Assembly: GCF_019052805.1 (NCBI RefSeq)
Contig: NZ_JAHQRJ010000001.1
Coordinates: forward strand, 2,728,001 to 2,792,000
DNA: 64,000 nucleotides
Origin: Noviherbaspirillum sp. L7-7A
GTDB taxonomy: Bacteria; Pseudomonadota; Gammaproteobacteria; Burkholderiales; Burkholderiaceae_D
Reading direction: 5' to 3'
Shown here piece by piece: positions 1 to 11,967 of this stretch (its first letter is position 1; every line of letters starts with the position of its first letter). The notes under the pieces were generated by a model. It saw only the letters and a list, made by a program, of their open reading frames with translations, was not told the origin of the DNA and made no database searches. A program made the translations under genes and the position numbers.

Positions 1-2
1 TC

Positions 3-728
3 GTCGTGAATGAAACGATCGCCGGAGGCACCTTGACCGGCATTACCGCAGACAAGATCACCGGCAACTACACCGAAGTAATCACCTTCTCCGGCAACAC
101 CTTCCAGGCTTCGCTGCTGTGGAACGCCGGCCAGTTCGTCGCCAACAACGGCACCACGCCGGTTGCATCGAATCTCAGCCCCACCGGCGGTACCGCTGCC
201 CAGTACGGCATGTATGCGCTGTACCAGGCTACCGGCACTTTCACCCAGTCCGGCGGCGTGACCACGTTCAACTTTGCGCCTAGCGCCGGCAGCAGCCTGC
301 GCCTGTTCCTCGATCCGAACTCGAACACCACCTTCGGTGCACCGGGATCTGGCTCGGTGGCATGGACCACGGGCGCCTCCGGCGACGATATCCTGATCGC
401 CAACGGCACCCCGACGACCGGCCAGGGTACGCTGGACCCGAACCTGCCGACATGCGGCACTGGCATCAACTGCGGCAGCTTCGGCGCGACGTCGACCTTC
501 GCGCTGACCGCTTCCGGCAGCCAGTACTTCACCTCGCCGAACCCGTTCTACAACGTGTCGTTCCAGTCCGGCCAGCTGAACAACTTCACACCAGCCGGCA
601 CCCAGACGATCAACGGTTCCCTGGACGTGGTGTTCAACAACGCCGTGCCTGAGCCAGCAAGCGTTGCTCTGATCGGTCTGGGCCTGATGGGCCTGGGTCT
701 GAGCCGTCGTCGCAGCAAGAAGGCTTAA
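3..728 (+). CDS. PEP-CTERM sorting-domain protein (5' end outside window)
   Basis: Right-hand part of a gene whose true start is left of the window: the frame is open to the edge and the expected signal peptide is missing. GTG at 6 is a formal start only. The C-terminus shows the sorting signal: VPEP, a hydrophobic stretch containing ALIGLGLMGLGL, then the basic tail SRRRSKKA. In known systems an exosortase in the inner membrane removes this tail during export to the surface or exopolysaccharide matrix. The body is rich in Gly, Thr, Ser and Asn, with two cysteines close together (CGTGINCG). No exosortase gene is in the window. The role of the body is unknown. Confidence 0.85.
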   Translation, partial: VVNETIAGGTLTGITADKITGNYTEVITFSGNTFQASLLWNAGQFVANNGTTPVASNLSPTGGTAAQYGMYALYQATGTFTQSGGVTTFNFAPSAGSSLRLFLDPNSNTTFGAPGSGSVAWTTGASGDDILIANGTPTTGQGTLDPNLPTCGTGINCGSFGATSTFALTASGSQYFTSPNPFYNVSFQSGQLNNFTPAGTQTINGSLDVVFNNAVPEPASVALIGLGLMGLGLSRRRSKKA

Positions 729-781
729 GAAGCAACAGAAGGACACTTGCCAGCGCAGCGCGGTGGCAAGCCGGTAACAGG

Positions 782-816
782 AATCCATGACTGGCAACAG
801 TCATGGATTTTTTTTT
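782..816 (+). terminator. Rho-independent terminator after PEP-CTERM gene
   Basis: A perfect 11-bp stem (782-792 with 799-809) encloses a 6-nt loop, and a T-run continues to 816. It lies 54 nt after the PEP-CTERM stop codon. Confidence 0.92.
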
Positions 817-842
817 GGAGAAGACGTTGATGGCAAGCCGGT

Positions 843-872
843 TTGCCTGCCGTTTCGGAAATTGCGTAAAAT
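843..872 (+). promoter_or_regulatory. Probable sigma-70 promoter of tRNA-Gly
   Basis: TTGCCT at 843-848 and TAAAAT at 867-872 are separated by 18 nt. The mature tRNA begins 11 nt after the -10 box, so the precursor would have a very short leader. Confidence 0.6.
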
Positions 873-882
873 GCACGTTCCC

Positions 883-956
883 GCGGGTGTAGTTCAATGG
901 TAGAACGAAAGCTTCCCAAGCTCTAGACGAGGGTTCGATCCCCTTCACCCGCTCCA
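883..956 (+). tRNA. tRNA-Gly, anticodon CCC
   Basis: Folds as a full cloverleaf: acceptor stem 883-889 with 946-952, discriminator T at 953 and encoded CCA at 954-956. The anticodon loop TTCCCAA at 913-919 places CCC at 915-917. The anticodon stem has one A-C mismatch. The T-arm is GAGGG/CCCTT around TTCGATC. It reads GGG codons. Confidence 0.96.
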
Positions 957-1228
957 GTTGCCTGGCATTCCTCGCCGCTCCGGCGGCAATATCCCGGCCA
1001 CGCAGGCCGGCGAGCCGGGGCCAGATCAGGACAGCGTTATCAGGGTGAACAGAAGCTGCCTTGCCGGCAATCCTTTTCCGCGCTTTGGTCCTGTGACATA
1101 ATCGCGCCGGCCCGCAGGCGCTTGTACAAGCCAGCGCATCAGCTGCCCTCCTGGGCAACCTGCTCCACTGTCCTCGTCCCCGATGTGCCATTGTCCGGCG
1201 CACTTTCCCTTACCCATACGACTCCCGC

Positions 1229-1951
1229 ATGTCCGATCACCTCCCTGCCAACGAAGCCGGCAAACCCCTGTTCTACGACCCGACCGAGCGCCGCATCCGA
1301 AGCTTCGTGACCCGCGCCGGCCGCCTTTCCCCGGCGCAGGCGCGCGCGCTCGATACCCTGGGGCCGCGCTTCTGCCTGCCTTATCAGAAAACGCCGCTGG
1401 ATCTCGATGCCGCCTTCGGCCGGGCTGCGCCCACCGTGCTGGAAATCGGTTTCGGCATGGGCGGCACCACGGCGACGATCGCCGCCGGCATGCCGGACAA
1501 GAATTTTCTGGGCGTCGAGGTCCATACGCCGGGCGTGGGCAGCCTGCTCAAGCTGATCGGCGAGGAGCAACTGGAGAATTTGCGCCTGATCCAGCATGAC
1601 GCCGTCGAAGTGGTGAATCACATGCTGGCGCCGCAGTCGCTGGCCGGCGTGCATGTCTTCTTCCCCGACCCCTGGCACAAGGCGCGCCATAACAAGCGCC
1701 GCCTGGTGCAGCCGGACTTCGTCGCGCTGCTGGCATCCCGGCTGGCGCCGGGCGCCTACCTGCATTGCGCCACCGACTGGGAAGACTATGCGCAGCAGAT
1801 GCTGGAGGTGCTGGGCGCCGAGCCCTTGCTGCAGAACACGGCGCCAGGCTTTGCGCCGCGGCCGGACTACCGGCCCGTGACCAAGTTCGAGAACCGCGGC
1901 CTGAAGCTGGGCCACGGCGTCTGGGATCTGGTATTCGTCAAGCGCGGATAG
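1229..1951 (+). CDS. trmB: tRNA (guanine-N7-)-methyltransferase TrmB
   Basis: A 240-residue SAM-dependent methyltransferase that makes m7G46 in the variable loop of tRNAs. The glycine-rich SAM site LEIGFGMGG is near residue 72, followed by GVEVH. The family motif [15 protein letters not shown] is near residue 147, and the C-terminal TKFENRG element is present. Length is normal for bacterial TrmB. The ATG at 1229 has only a weak upstream purine stretch but gives the expected N-terminus. It converges on pncB with 26 nt between the stop codons. Confidence 0.95.
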   Translation: MSDHLPANEAGKPLFYDPTERRIRSFVTRAGRLSPAQARALDTLGPRFCLPYQKTPLDLDAAFGRAAPTVLEIGFGMGGTTATIAAGMPDKNFLGVEVHTPGVGSLLKLIGEEQLENLRLIQHDAVEVVNHMLAPQSLAGVHVFFPDPWHKARHNKRRLVQPDFVALLASRLAPGAYLHCATDWEDYAQQMLEVLGAEPLLQNTAPGFAPRPDYRPVTKFENRGLKLGHGVWDLVFVKRG

Positions 1952-1977
1952 GAGCCTGCGCGCCGGAAGTTTCAGCC

Positions 1978-3168
1978 TCAGCCAGGATGGTGGAATACCT
2001 GGCGCAGATAGGCCAGGAAGGTCTCGTCGGTGCACATCGTGCCCTTGCCTGGCGAGTCCGACAGCTTGGCCACCGGCTGGCCATTGCACGACGTGAGCTT
2101 CATCACGATGTTCAGCGGCTGGATGCCGAGATCGTTGGTCAGGTTGGTGCCGATGCCAAAGCCGGTCTGGGTGCGTCCGGCGAAATGGCGGTACAGCTGG
2201 AATGCCTTCGGAATGTCCAGGCCGTCGGAGAACACAAGGCGCTTGGTATTGGCATCGACCCGCAGCTTCGCATAATGAGCCAGCGCCTTCTCGCCCCATA
2301 CGATGGGGTCGCCGGAGTCATGCCGCAGGCCATCGAACAGCTTGGAAAAGTACAGGTCGAAGTCGTTCAGGAAGGCATCCATGCCGACCACGTCGGTCAG
2401 CGCGGTGCCCAGGTCGCCCCGGAATTCCTGCACCCAGCCTTCCAGCGCCGCCTTCTGAAAGTCGCGCAGGCGCACGCCGAATGACTGATAGGACTGCAGG
2501 TATTCATGGGCCATGGTGCCGATCGGCACCAGGTTGTGCTTGCGCGCCAGGTAGACATTGGACGTGCCCTTGAAGTACATCGGCACTTCGCGCGCCAGGG
2601 TGGCCAGCACTTCGTCATGCCACTCGCCGGAAAAGCGACGGCGGGTGCCGAAGTCGAAGAAGGAAAAGCTGTGCTTTTCCGGCAGCTCCTTGCTGAAGCG
2701 GCGCAGCAGCTCGATCTTCTCCGCCAGGCGGCGGCGCCCTTCCTCGATGGCCGGCTCCCTGGCGAAACGCCGAAAATAGAGCTCGTTGACGATATACAGC
2801 ACGAAAATTTCAAAGCCCATCACATGCACCTGCGGGCCGACGGCGCGGATGTGCAATGCGTCGCCTTCGGTGGTGACCTCGATGAACTTGCGCTGGAAGC
2901 GGAATACGGTCAGGAAATCGACGAAGTCGCTTTTCATGAAGCGCAGGCTGCGCAGATAGGCCAGTTCCTCGTCGCGGAAAGTGAGCCGGCACAGATGGTC
3001 CAGTTCCCGGTCGACTTCTTCCTTCAGCTCAGACAGCGGGAACGCTGGCGTATTGCGCAGCGCAAAGGTGTATTCGGTCTGGGCGCCGGGATGGCTGTGC
3101 AGCAGCGCCTGCCACATCGTGAATTTATAGAGATCAGTCTCCAGAAGACTGCGTACTACTGCCGTCAT
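1978..3168 (-). CDS. pncB: Nicotinate phosphoribosyltransferase PncB
   Basis: A 396-residue cytosolic enzyme converting nicotinate, PRPP and ATP to nicotinate mononucleotide in NAD salvage. Visible family motifs are ETDLYKFTM at the N-terminus, [17 protein letters not shown], the GTMAHEYLQ segment with the phosphorylatable histidine, HDSGDP, FSDGLD and GTNLTND. The reading frame stays open 20 codons further upstream, but ATG at 3168 follows a good AAGGA ribosome site and starts at the family's usual N-terminus ([15 protein letters not shown]). Confidence 0.96.
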   Translation of the reverse strand: MTAVVRSLLETDLYKFTMWQALLHSHPGAQTEYTFALRNTPAFPLSELKEEVDRELDHLCRLTFRDEELAYLRSLRFMKSDFVDFLTVFRFQRKFIEVTTEGDALHIRAVGPQVHVMGFEIFVLYIVNELYFRRFAREPAIEEGRRRLAEKIELLRRFSKELPEKHSFSFFDFGTRRRFSGEWHDEVLATLAREVPMYFKGTSNVYLARKHNLVPIGTMAHEYLQSYQSFGVRLRDFQKAALEGWVQEFRGDLGTALTDVVGMDAFLNDFDLYFSKLFDGLRHDSGDPIVWGEKALAHYAKLRVDANTKRLVFSDGLDIPKAFQLYRHFAGRTQTGFGIGTNLTNDLGIQPLNIVMKLTSCNGQPVAKLSDSPGKGTMCTDETFLAYLRQVFHHPG

Positions 3169-3228
3169 TGCTTGTCCTTGGCTGTGATGAATGCGCGTTG
3201 CGAAACAGGATATTAAAGGAACAAACAA

Positions 3229-3397
3229 ATTGGCACCCTGCTTTTGCGCGGGCCAAGTTCCAGCGTTAATTAAACGACATCAAAAAAATAGCCATTCATG
3301 AATCACATGTCTGATATGCGCACAATCAATTGGCCATATTTTCCCTTAGCCAACATAATTCGTTCTGTCTCCTCTATCTCCTTCAGGAAATAGATTC
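3229..3397 (+). other. AT-richer spacer between pncB and the 3490 gene; possible small RNA
   Basis: No recognisable protein gene. The stretch is clearly less GC-rich than its surroundings. It holds the upstream region of pncB (minus strand) and, on the plus strand, ends directly in a strong terminator. A 31-codon open frame (ATG 3298, stop 3391-3393) stops 4 nt before that terminator but has no ribosome site. A short untranslated RNA or a leader/attenuator would fit. This is inference. Confidence 0.3.
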
Positions 3398-3426
3398 AAG
3401 CCCGCTTTTTACAGCGGGCTTTTTTT
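3398..3426 (+). terminator. Rho-independent terminator with no upstream plus-strand gene
   Basis: A 9-bp stem (3398-3406 with 3413-3421), 6-nt loop and T-run to 3426. The gene to its left, pncB, runs the other way and starts there, so this terminator must end some other plus-strand transcript or act as an attenuator for the gene at 3490. Confidence 0.9.
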
Positions 3427-3489
3427 CCATTCCGGCACGGTTTGCAATCTCGCGCGACGTGCCGTCAAGCATGTTTGACAACAGGACCG

Positions 3490-3834
3490 TTGACCTTGAA
3501 CCTGCCGACCTGCCACGTCCATTCCTTTACCCACGACAGCAAGGCGGTCATTCACGGCCAGTGCATGGTCTTTCGCACCGTTGCCGGTTACGCCCGCGGC
3601 AACGATGAGGCGATGAAGGCATTGATGGAATTTTTCCGCTGCTCCGCCTCGCATGCCTTCCTGCTGCCGGCCTCGAGCGTGTACGGCGAAGAAGGCTTGG
3701 ACCTGAAGGCATGGCGCCAGGCGCCGGTGCTGAACGTCGGCGATCAGGTCTGCGACGAGCTCGGCCGCCTGTATGAAATCGAGCTGTCGTCCGAGCGCAA
3801 CCTCAACCTGAGGCAAATCACATACTTACACTGA
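3490..3834 (+). CDS. Conserved-looking hypothetical protein
   Basis: About 114 residues if started at TTG 3490, which follows an ACAGGA ribosome-site-like stretch; an in-frame ATG at 3442 would add 16 residues. I do not recognise the family. It has no signal peptide or membrane span. Codon use is GC-rich and typical of the region. Visible features are CMVFRTVAGYARGNDEA in the first half and a charged C-terminal part (LGRLYEIELSSERNLNLRQ). It stands alone behind the 3398 terminator and upstream of rpoD, in the same direction. No function is proposed. Confidence 0.6.
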   Translation: MTLNLPTCHVHSFTHDSKAVIHGQCMVFRTVAGYARGNDEAMKALMEFFRCSASHAFLLPASSVYGEEGLDLKAWRQAPVLNVGDQVCDELGRLYEIELSSERNLNLRQITYLH

Positions 3835-3875
3835 ATATGGATGCATTTGCTGACGCAGCATGCCTGAAGGTCTAT

Positions 3876-3957
3876 CATGCGGGTCGACTACGGAACCTGC
3901 CGGTTGAATTCCTACCTAACGACCTTACCTGCTACCCCTTACCGCATGACCCGCATG
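3876..3957. repeat. 10-bp inverted repeat upstream of rpoD
   Basis: CATGCGGGTC at 3876-3885 is exactly inverted at 3948-3957, 62 nt apart, in the 195-nt spacer before rpoD. The spacing suits looping between two bound protomers better than an RNA hairpin. It could be chance. Confidence 0.3.
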
Positions 3958-4029
3958 TGTTCAAGCGCAATGCCGGGCGCTGATGCAATTACGTAAAACG
4001 CAAGTCTTGTCCGACCTGATATCGACGCA

Positions 4030-6471
<2,442 letters not shown>

Positions 6472-6494
6472 CCGGGATTCCTGTTCGAACAGAA

Positions 6495-6520
6495 AAGCCG
6501 CCGAGAGGCGGCTTTTTTTT
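6495..6520 (+). terminator. Rho-independent terminator of rpoD
   Basis: AAGCCGCC (6495-6502), GAGA loop, GGCGGCTT (6507-6514), then a T-run to 6520. It starts 24 nt after the rpoD stop. Confidence 0.95.
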
Positions 6521-6607
6521 ATCGTGTTTCATGGCGCGGCTGGCAACCGTTCTTGCGGCGGAGGATGGCGTGGCATGCGCCTTTTTGCCGTATTGATGCG
6601 CCCTGCC

Positions 6608-7915
6608 CTACTTCGTCAGCCGCAATATCTCCGCGCCAAGGATGGCGAAACAGGGCTTGAGCCCGGCCGCGTCGCGTGCATGGCAATGCACGCCAGCCGG
6701 CTGCGACGGCTGCCTGCAGCGCGGCGGCGCATCGGCGCTGTTGGCCATGCACTTGAGCATGTCGCTGCCGCTTTCCGCGTCGGCGCCGGCATACTGCAGC
6801 AGTTCAGGCCCGAGGCCGATGGTATAGACATGGACGCCGTCGGCCCGCGCCCGCGCGGCCATCGCTTCGGCCAGGTTGCGCGCTGCGCGGTTGACATTGG
6901 TCCAGTCTGGCGTCGCGCCAACGCTGCGCGGCGTGCCGCCCACCACCGGCAGGTCGGTGTGCTCGCCATGGGCGTTGTAGTACCGTGGCAGCGCCTGCGG
7001 TGAAAGACTCACCGTAGCGCAGCCAGGGACCGGCTCTTCCTGGCGGTCCATGCGCCACAGGCCGCGCACGCTGCTGCCGTCGATGTCACTGATCAGCACG
7101 CCGGCAAGGTCGCAGCCCGCAGGCGCGGCCACGCCGAAGCGGGAAGCCAGCGCAGTCGGCACGCCGTCCGAGAAGAACACCATCACGCGCAGGCTGGAGC
7201 GCTGCGCGGCAGGCACGCTGTTCAACTGCGCATGGCCTTGCCACAAGCCTTCCGCCGAATTGGTATAGCCCGAGAACTGCGTCGCTGCCAGTTGCCGGCG
7301 CATGGCGGGCCGGTCGAAGCCGCGCTGCCCGGCGCGGATCGGCATGTCCACCACCGCGCCGTAGGCGAAGCGGACCAGCGCCACGCGATCGGTATCGGGA
7401 CTGAAGCGTTCCAGGAACAATACGGCGGCATCCCTTACCTGCTGCGCCACCGGCGCCAGCGAGCTCGAGACATCCAGCACCAGCGCCAGGTCGAGGTCGC
7501 GCCGCACCGCCTGCGCACTGGCCACGACATCCATGTTGGTAAACCCCATGACCGTGGTCAGGCCGAGCGGCAGGGATGCGCTGGCGCTGGCGTCCACCAG
7601 CACCCTGCCCTGCTCGAAGGACAGTTGCGGCGCGCCCAGCAGCGGCACGGAGCCGAGATAGTTCTCGGGATAGTTGGCCCGGAATGCGCGCCCTGCCGCC
7701 GCTACCGCGCTGGCCTTGCGGCTGTCGGCATCCTCGCCGCGTGTGACGGCGCGCGCCGCGGCCAGGCCAGCCGCATCGACCGCCGCCGCCAGCCGCACGC
7801 GCACCAGGTAGGCCCGGCCGGAATCGAGCGCCATGCCGGCCACGGCCACCAGCAGCACCAGCAACAGGGCGGTCAAGGGCAGCACCTGGGCTGACTGGCG
7901 GATGAAGTGGCGCAT
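6608..7915 (-). CDS. tadG: TadG-like pilus assembly protein with VWA domain
   Basis: A 435-residue protein, the last gene of the Tad pilus cluster. The N-terminus has one hydrophobic segment (LPLTALLLVLLVAVAGMALD) followed by the TadE/TadG-like start of the extracytoplasmic part. A von Willebrand factor A domain begins near residue 145 with the metal-site motif DVSSSL, as in TadG proteins that sit in the envelope and assist Flp pilus assembly. It lies 10 nt downstream of the second TadE-like gene. The C-terminus beyond the VWA fold is Cys-containing and of unknown role. Confidence 0.85.
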   Translation of the reverse strand: MRHFIRQSAQVLPLTALLLVLLVAVAGMALDSGRAYLVRVRLAAAVDAAGLAAARAVTRGEDADSRKASAVAAAGRAFRANYPENYLGSVPLLGAPQLSFEQGRVLVDASASASLPLGLTTVMGFTNMDVVASAQAVRRDLDLALVLDVSSSLAPVAQQVRDAAVLFLERFSPDTDRVALVRFAYGAVVDMPIRAGQRGFDRPAMRRQLAATQFSGYTNSAEGLWQGHAQLNSVPAAQRSSLRVMVFFSDGVPTALASRFGVAAPAGCDLAGVLISDIDGSSVRGLWRMDRQEEPVPGCATVSLSPQALPRYYNAHGEHTDLPVVGGTPRSVGATPDWTNVNRAARNLAEAMAARARADGVHVYTIGLGPELLQYAGADAESGSDMLKCMANSADAPPRCRQPSQPAGVHCHARDAAGLKPCFAILGAEILRLTK

Positions 7916-7925
7916 GGGGTCGGGA

Positions 7926-8471
7926 TCAGAACAGGGTCAGCGCATGCATCTCGGTTTCCAGGCCCGGCAGCAGCGGGAACCATGGCCGGAAGCGGTAACG
8001 CGCTTCGAACGCATGGACCACCTCGCCATCGTCCGGCGTGCCGCCTTCGGGCAATATCGCCATGCCCATCGGCACCGTGCAGCCACCCCCGTCATCCCAG
8101 GCGGCGCAGCGGGCAACCTCGGCACGCGCATCCAGTCCGCCGGCCAGCCAGCGGTACTGCTCCAGGGCCAAGGGCACGCTGGCGCTTCCCATCACCCGGG
8201 TGACGAACAGCATGCCGTCACGCCGCATGTCCAGCGGCGGCGCGCTCGCGGCCAGAGTGTCCATCATGGCTTGGCTGCTCGCTCCCAGCGGCCCGAAACC
8301 GCGCGCTGCCATGCTGGCGCCCTCGCGGCTGATCGCCACCAGTACCAGATGGGTCTGCAGTGCGCGTGCCAGGTCGGCGACCGGGAGCGCCAGCAGCACC
8401 AGGAACGGCAGCAGCAATGCCGCCTCGATGGCGGCGGCGCCGCGCTGCAGGCAGACCGGCCGGCGCCTCAT
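7926..8471 (-). CDS. TadE/TadF-like minor pseudopilin
   Basis: 181 residues. After RRRPVCLQRGAA comes a hydrophobic helix (AIEAALLLPFLVLLALPVA) typical of TadE-family pseudopilins, which are processed by the dedicated prepilin peptidase and are needed for Tad pilus assembly. Its ATG overlaps the stop of the preceding tadE by 4 nt, implying translational coupling. It occupies the position of tadF in other loci. Assignment to TadE or TadF specifically is uncertain. Confidence 0.8.
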   Translation of the reverse strand: MRRRPVCLQRGAAAIEAALLLPFLVLLALPVADLARALQTHLVLVAISREGASMAARGFGPLGASSQAMMDTLAASAPPLDMRRDGMLFVTRVMGSASVPLALEQYRWLAGGLDARAEVARCAAWDDGGGCTVPMGMAILPEGGTPDDGEVVHAFEARYRFRPWFPLLPGLETEMHALTLF

Positions 8472-8941
8472 TCGAAAGCCTCTTTGCGCATGCTGGCAGC
8501 CACGCTGAATTGAAATGCCTCGCCCAGCATGGGCCTGAGCAGCGGCGTGGCGACCGGCCAGCGGCAGTCCAGGCGCAACAGCAGCATGCTGCCGCCCGCA
8601 CCGAAGAGGCCGGCCGGCGGACTGGCGCCATCAGACGGCACCGTGATGCCATTGACATGCAGCACCGGGTGAACAAGGCCATACAGTCCCATCGATTGTT
8701 CGGCAATGCGGCCCATGACCAGGGCCTCGCGCATGGCGCCGCCCGCGCCGGTAACCGCCAGGCGCGCGCCTTCGCGCACGGCATGCTGCATGGTCAGGCT
8801 GACCCAGAACAGGATCGCCAGTTCCAGTATCGCGAAGAACAACAGCAGCACCACGGGCGCCACCAGCGCGAACTCCACCAGCGTGCCGCCGCGGCGGCGT
8901 TGCGGCCGGCGTGCAGCCAATGCAAGGGCAGCGCGGCTCAT
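8468..8941 (-). CDS. tadE: TadE-family pseudopilin
   Basis: 157 residues with the family hallmark after an Arg-rich N-terminus: GGTLVEFALVAPVVLLLFF, a glycine cleavage region with Glu at the right spacing and a long hydrophobic helix. Members are minor pilins of the Flp/Tad apparatus, anchored in the inner membrane before processing. It overlaps tadC upstream and the second TadE-like gene downstream by 4 nt each. Confidence 0.87.
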   Translation of the reverse strand: MSRAALALAARRPQRRRGGTLVEFALVAPVVLLLFFAILELAILFWVSLTMQHAVREGARLAVTGAGGAMREALVMGRIAEQSMGLYGLVHPVLHVNGITVPSDGASPPAGLFGAGGSMLLLRLDCRWPVATPLLRPMLGEAFQFSVAASMRKEAFE

Positions 8942-9624
8942 GATGCCGCCCCCGACAGCAGTGCCTGCCGCACCTGGATAGAGGCCGGGCCAAGCAGTAC
9001 CAGCAGCAGCGACGGAAAGATGCAGAAGATCAGCGGGAACAGCAGCTTCAGGGCCAGCCTGGCCGCCCTTTCCTCGGCAAGCAGGCGGCGGCGCAGCCGC
9101 AACTCGGCCGCATGCTGGCGCAATGCGGCGGCCACGCCGGTGCCGAAGCGCTCGGCCTGCGCCAGCACCGCCGCCAGCGCCTGCAGTTCATGCAGGCCGG
9201 TGCGCTGCGCCATGGCACGCAAGGCCGCCTGCCGACCGGCGCCGGCCCGCAGTTCGAGCGAGACCTGCTCCAGTTCCGCCGCCAGCTCGGGCGCATGGAG
9301 CGCCATGTCGGCGCTGACCCGGGCAATTGCCGCGTCGATGCCCAGGCCCGCTTCCAGGCACACCACCAGCAGGTCCAGCAGGTCCGGAAAGGCATGCGCC
9401 AGTGCCCGCCGGCGCCGCCGGTCGCGCAGGCGCCGCAATAGGCCCGGGCCCGGGCCCGGCTCCCTGCGGCGGACCAGCGCCGCGCCGCCGGGCGCGGCTG
9501 TTTTCATCTTCCGCAAGCGGTAAGCAGCTGGACCGGGCAGCATGCGCCGGGCCAGCAGCAGGATGATGCCGAACACGGCGGCAAAGAGCGCCAGCATGGC
9601 GCCCGCGTGACCGGCGCCGCTCAT
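8938..9624 (-). CDS. tadC: Tad pilus inner-membrane platform protein TadC
   Basis: 228 residues, a type II secretion F-domain (GspF-like) protein. With TadB it forms the membrane platform on which the ATPase TadA acts. It has an N-terminal membrane helix (ALFAAVFGIILLLARRM), the cytoplasmic helical F domain (DLLDLLVVCLEAGLGIDAAIARV) and a C-terminal hydrophobic pair. The frame is open 10 codons further upstream, but ATG at 9624 overlaps the tadB stop by 4 nt, the pattern used throughout this operon, so I take it as the start. Confidence 0.87.
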   Translation of the reverse strand: MSGAGHAGAMLALFAAVFGIILLLARRMLPGPAAYRLRKMKTAAPGGAALVRRREPGPGPGLLRRLRDRRRRRALAHAFPDLLDLLVVCLEAGLGIDAAIARVSADMALHAPELAAELEQVSLELRAGAGRQAALRAMAQRTGLHELQALAAVLAQAERFGTGVAAALRQHAAELRLRRRLLAEERAARLALKLLFPLIFCIFPSLLLVLLGPASIQVRQALLSGAAS

Positions 9625-10523
9625 GATGCGCTCCGCACCAGGACCCGCATCCACCCTACGCCCGCCACCAGCAGGGCCAGCGCCGTCAGCAGCAGGCTGC
9701 GGCCGGTTTCATCGGTCCAGAGCAGGCTCATGAACTGCGGATGCGCCAAGTGCAGGCCGGCCGCCAGCACGAAAGGCAGCAGCCCCAGTATCCATGCCGA
9801 CAATCTGGCCTCGGCCGTATGCACGCGGATCTGGCCGCGCAGCTTCTGGCGTTCCCGCACCAGCGCGGCAATGCCGGCCAGCAGTTCGGTCAGGTTGCCG
9901 CCGGTGTCGCGCTGTATCAGCACCGCCACCACGAAGCAGCCGATATCGCCGCCGGGATTGCGCAGCGCCATCCGGCGCAGCGCGTCGGCCAGAGAGGCGC
10001 CGTATCCCACTTCATCGACCAGGATGCGAAACTCGTCCGCCAGCGGCGCCTCGGTATCGTCGGCCACCAGCCGCAGGGCGGAAGGCAGCGCATGGCCGGC
10101 GCGCAGCGCGCCGCACAGCAGGTCCAGCGCATCGGGCAGCTGCGCCTCCATGCGCGCCAGGCGCCGGCGCCGGCGGTGCAGCGCAAACAGCGAAGGCAGG
10201 CCGGCCAGGCCCAGCGTCAGCAGCAGGAAGGGCGCAACCTTGATGCGCATGCCAGCCTGCGCCAGCAGCTTCTCGACCGCGCCGGCAAAGGCAAAGCGCG
10301 ACAGCCACTGGCGCAGCAGGCGGGCATCCGCCAGCCTGCCCTGCTTGATGATGGAGCCGCCCGGCTGCCGGCCTGGCGGGCCGGCATCGCGCAACCGCTC
10401 GCGCAGGCGGGTCGATGGCGGCATGGTGTCGTCCAGCATCGCCAGGCTGATGCGCAGCCCTTCAATGAGCATCAGCACTACCAGGAAGACCGTAAGGCCG
10501 AGGATCAGGGCGTCATTGCTCAT
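9621..10523 (-). CDS. tadB: Tad pilus inner-membrane platform protein TadB
   Basis: 300 residues, the second F-domain platform protein. An N-terminal helix (LILGLTVFLVVLMLIEGL) is followed by a basic linker, a further hydrophobic segment, the F domain (PDALDLLCGALRAGHALPSA) and a C-terminal helix (LLTALALLVAGVGWM). It overlaps tadA and tadC by 4 nt at each end. Confidence 0.9.
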   Translation of the reverse strand: MSNDALILGLTVFLVVLMLIEGLRISLAMLDDTMPPSTRLRERLRDAGPPGRQPGGSIIKQGRLADARLLRQWLSRFAFAGAVEKLLAQAGMRIKVAPFLLLTLGLAGLPSLFALHRRRRRLARMEAQLPDALDLLCGALRAGHALPSALRLVADDTEAPLADEFRILVDEVGYGASLADALRRMALRNPGGDIGCFVVAVLIQRDTGGNLTELLAGIAALVRERQKLRGQIRVHTAEARLSAWILGLLPFVLAAGLHLAHPQFMSLLWTDETGRSLLLTALALLVAGVGWMRVLVRSAS

Positions 10524-11860
10524 GCCATCCCCCGCGGCGCCGCGGCAAACAGCGCGGCCGGCAAGGCCACGCCGCGGGCCTGCAGGCGTTCACAGAAGCG
10601 CGGATAGATTCCGGCGACCGCAAAGCTGCCTTCGACCGTGCCGCAGGCGGCCACGCCGGTCTGCCGGAATGCAAACACTTCCTGCATGGTCACCATATCG
10701 CCTTCCATGCCGGTGATTTCCTGGACGCTGGTTACGCGCCTGCGGCCATCCGACAGCCGTGCGACCTGTACCACCACGGTGAGTGCCGACGCGATCTGCT
10801 GCCGCGCCGCCCGCGGCGACAACTGCATGCCCGCCATGCCCAGCATGTTCTCCAGGCGCGTCAATGCATCGCGCGGGCTGTTGGCATGAATGGTGGCCAT
10901 GGAGCCGTCATGCCCGGTGTTCATCGCCTGCAGCATGTCCACCGCTTCGGCGCCGCGCGCTTCGCCCATGATGATGCGGTCCGGCCGCATGCGCAGCGCA
11001 TTGCGCATCAGCGCGCGCGGCGTGACCTCGCCGCAGCCTTCCACGCTGGGCGGGCGGGTTTCCAGCCGGACCACATGCGGCTGCCGCAGCTGCAGCTCGG
11101 CGGCGTCCTCGATGGTGACGATGCGCTCACCCTCATCGATGAAGCCGGACAGGATGTTGAGCAGCGTGGTCTTGCCGCTGCCGGTGCCGCCCGACACCAG
11201 CAGATTGATGCGCGCCCTGGCCAGGCCTTCCAGCACCTGCGCCATCGGCTCCGTCAGGCTGCCGCTGCGGCACAGCTCGGCCATGGTCAGCGGCATGACC
11301 GCAAAGCGCCGTATCGACAGGCAGGGGCCATCGATGGCCAGCGGCGGAATCACCACATTGACCCGCGAGCCGTCGGCCATGCGGGCATCGACCATCGGAC
11401 TGGCCTCGTCGACCCGGCGGCCCACCCGCGACACGATCTTGTCGATGATCTTCATCAGGTGCGCATCATCCCGGAAATGCGCGGCGGTGCGTTCCAGCCG
11501 GCCATGGCGCTCGACATAGATGCGGCCGCTGCCATTGACCAGGATGTCCGACACCGCCGGGTCGGCCATCAGCGGCTCCAGCGGTCCCAGGCCGAACATC
11601 TCATGCTGGATGTCGCGCAGCAGCAGCCGCCGCTCGGCCTCGTTCAGGCCGGCATGGCCGGCTGTCAGCATGTCGTCGAGCAGTGCCCGCAACTGCGCCG
11701 ATACCTCGGCCTGCGGCAGCGCTTCGAGCGCCCGCAGGTCTATCTGCTCCAGCAACTGGCGATGCAGGCGGGCCCGGAGCTCGTCATTGATGAGCGATAC
11801 GCTGGCGGGCCCCTGAGCGAGCGGCAGGCCTGATTCGAGACGGTGACGCAATGACATCAT
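10520..11860 (-). CDS. tadA: Tad pilus assembly/secretion ATPase TadA (CpaF)
   Basis: 446 residues, a VirB11/CpaF-type hexameric ATPase that drives Flp pilus extension from the cytoplasmic face. Walker [10 protein letters not shown] is near residues 224-232, the Walker B region contains [12 protein letters not shown], and a His box ([13 protein letters not shown]) follows. The ATG at 11860 comes after a strong AAAGGAG ribosome site, in contrast to the next genes, which start inside the preceding stop. A 107-nt spacer separates it from tadZ. Confidence 0.95.
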   Translation of the reverse strand: MMSLRHRLESGLPLAQGPASVSLINDELRARLHRQLLEQIDLRALEALPQAEVSAQLRALLDDMLTAGHAGLNEAERRLLLRDIQHEMFGLGPLEPLMADPAVSDILVNGSGRIYVERHGRLERTAAHFRDDAHLMKIIDKIVSRVGRRVDEASPMVDARMADGSRVNVVIPPLAIDGPCLSIRRFAVMPLTMAELCRSGSLTEPMAQVLEGLARARINLLVSGGTGSGKTTLLNILSGFIDEGERIVTIEDAAELQLRQPHVVRLETRPPSVEGCGEVTPRALMRNALRMRPDRIIMGEARGAEAVDMLQAMNTGHDGSMATIHANSPRDALTRLENMLGMAGMQLSPRAARQQIASALTVVVQVARLSDGRRRVTSVQEITGMEGDMVTMQEVFAFRQTGVAACGTVEGSFAVAGIYPRFCERLQARGVALPAALFAAAPRGMA

Positions 11861-11967
11861 GGGTCTCCTTTGCCTTCGTTGATTTCATCTGCTGCATGAA
11901 GCTGATCACCAGGCCGGCAATGCAGCCGGCCGCGGCACGGACTACACACCGCCACGCAACGCCTTGC

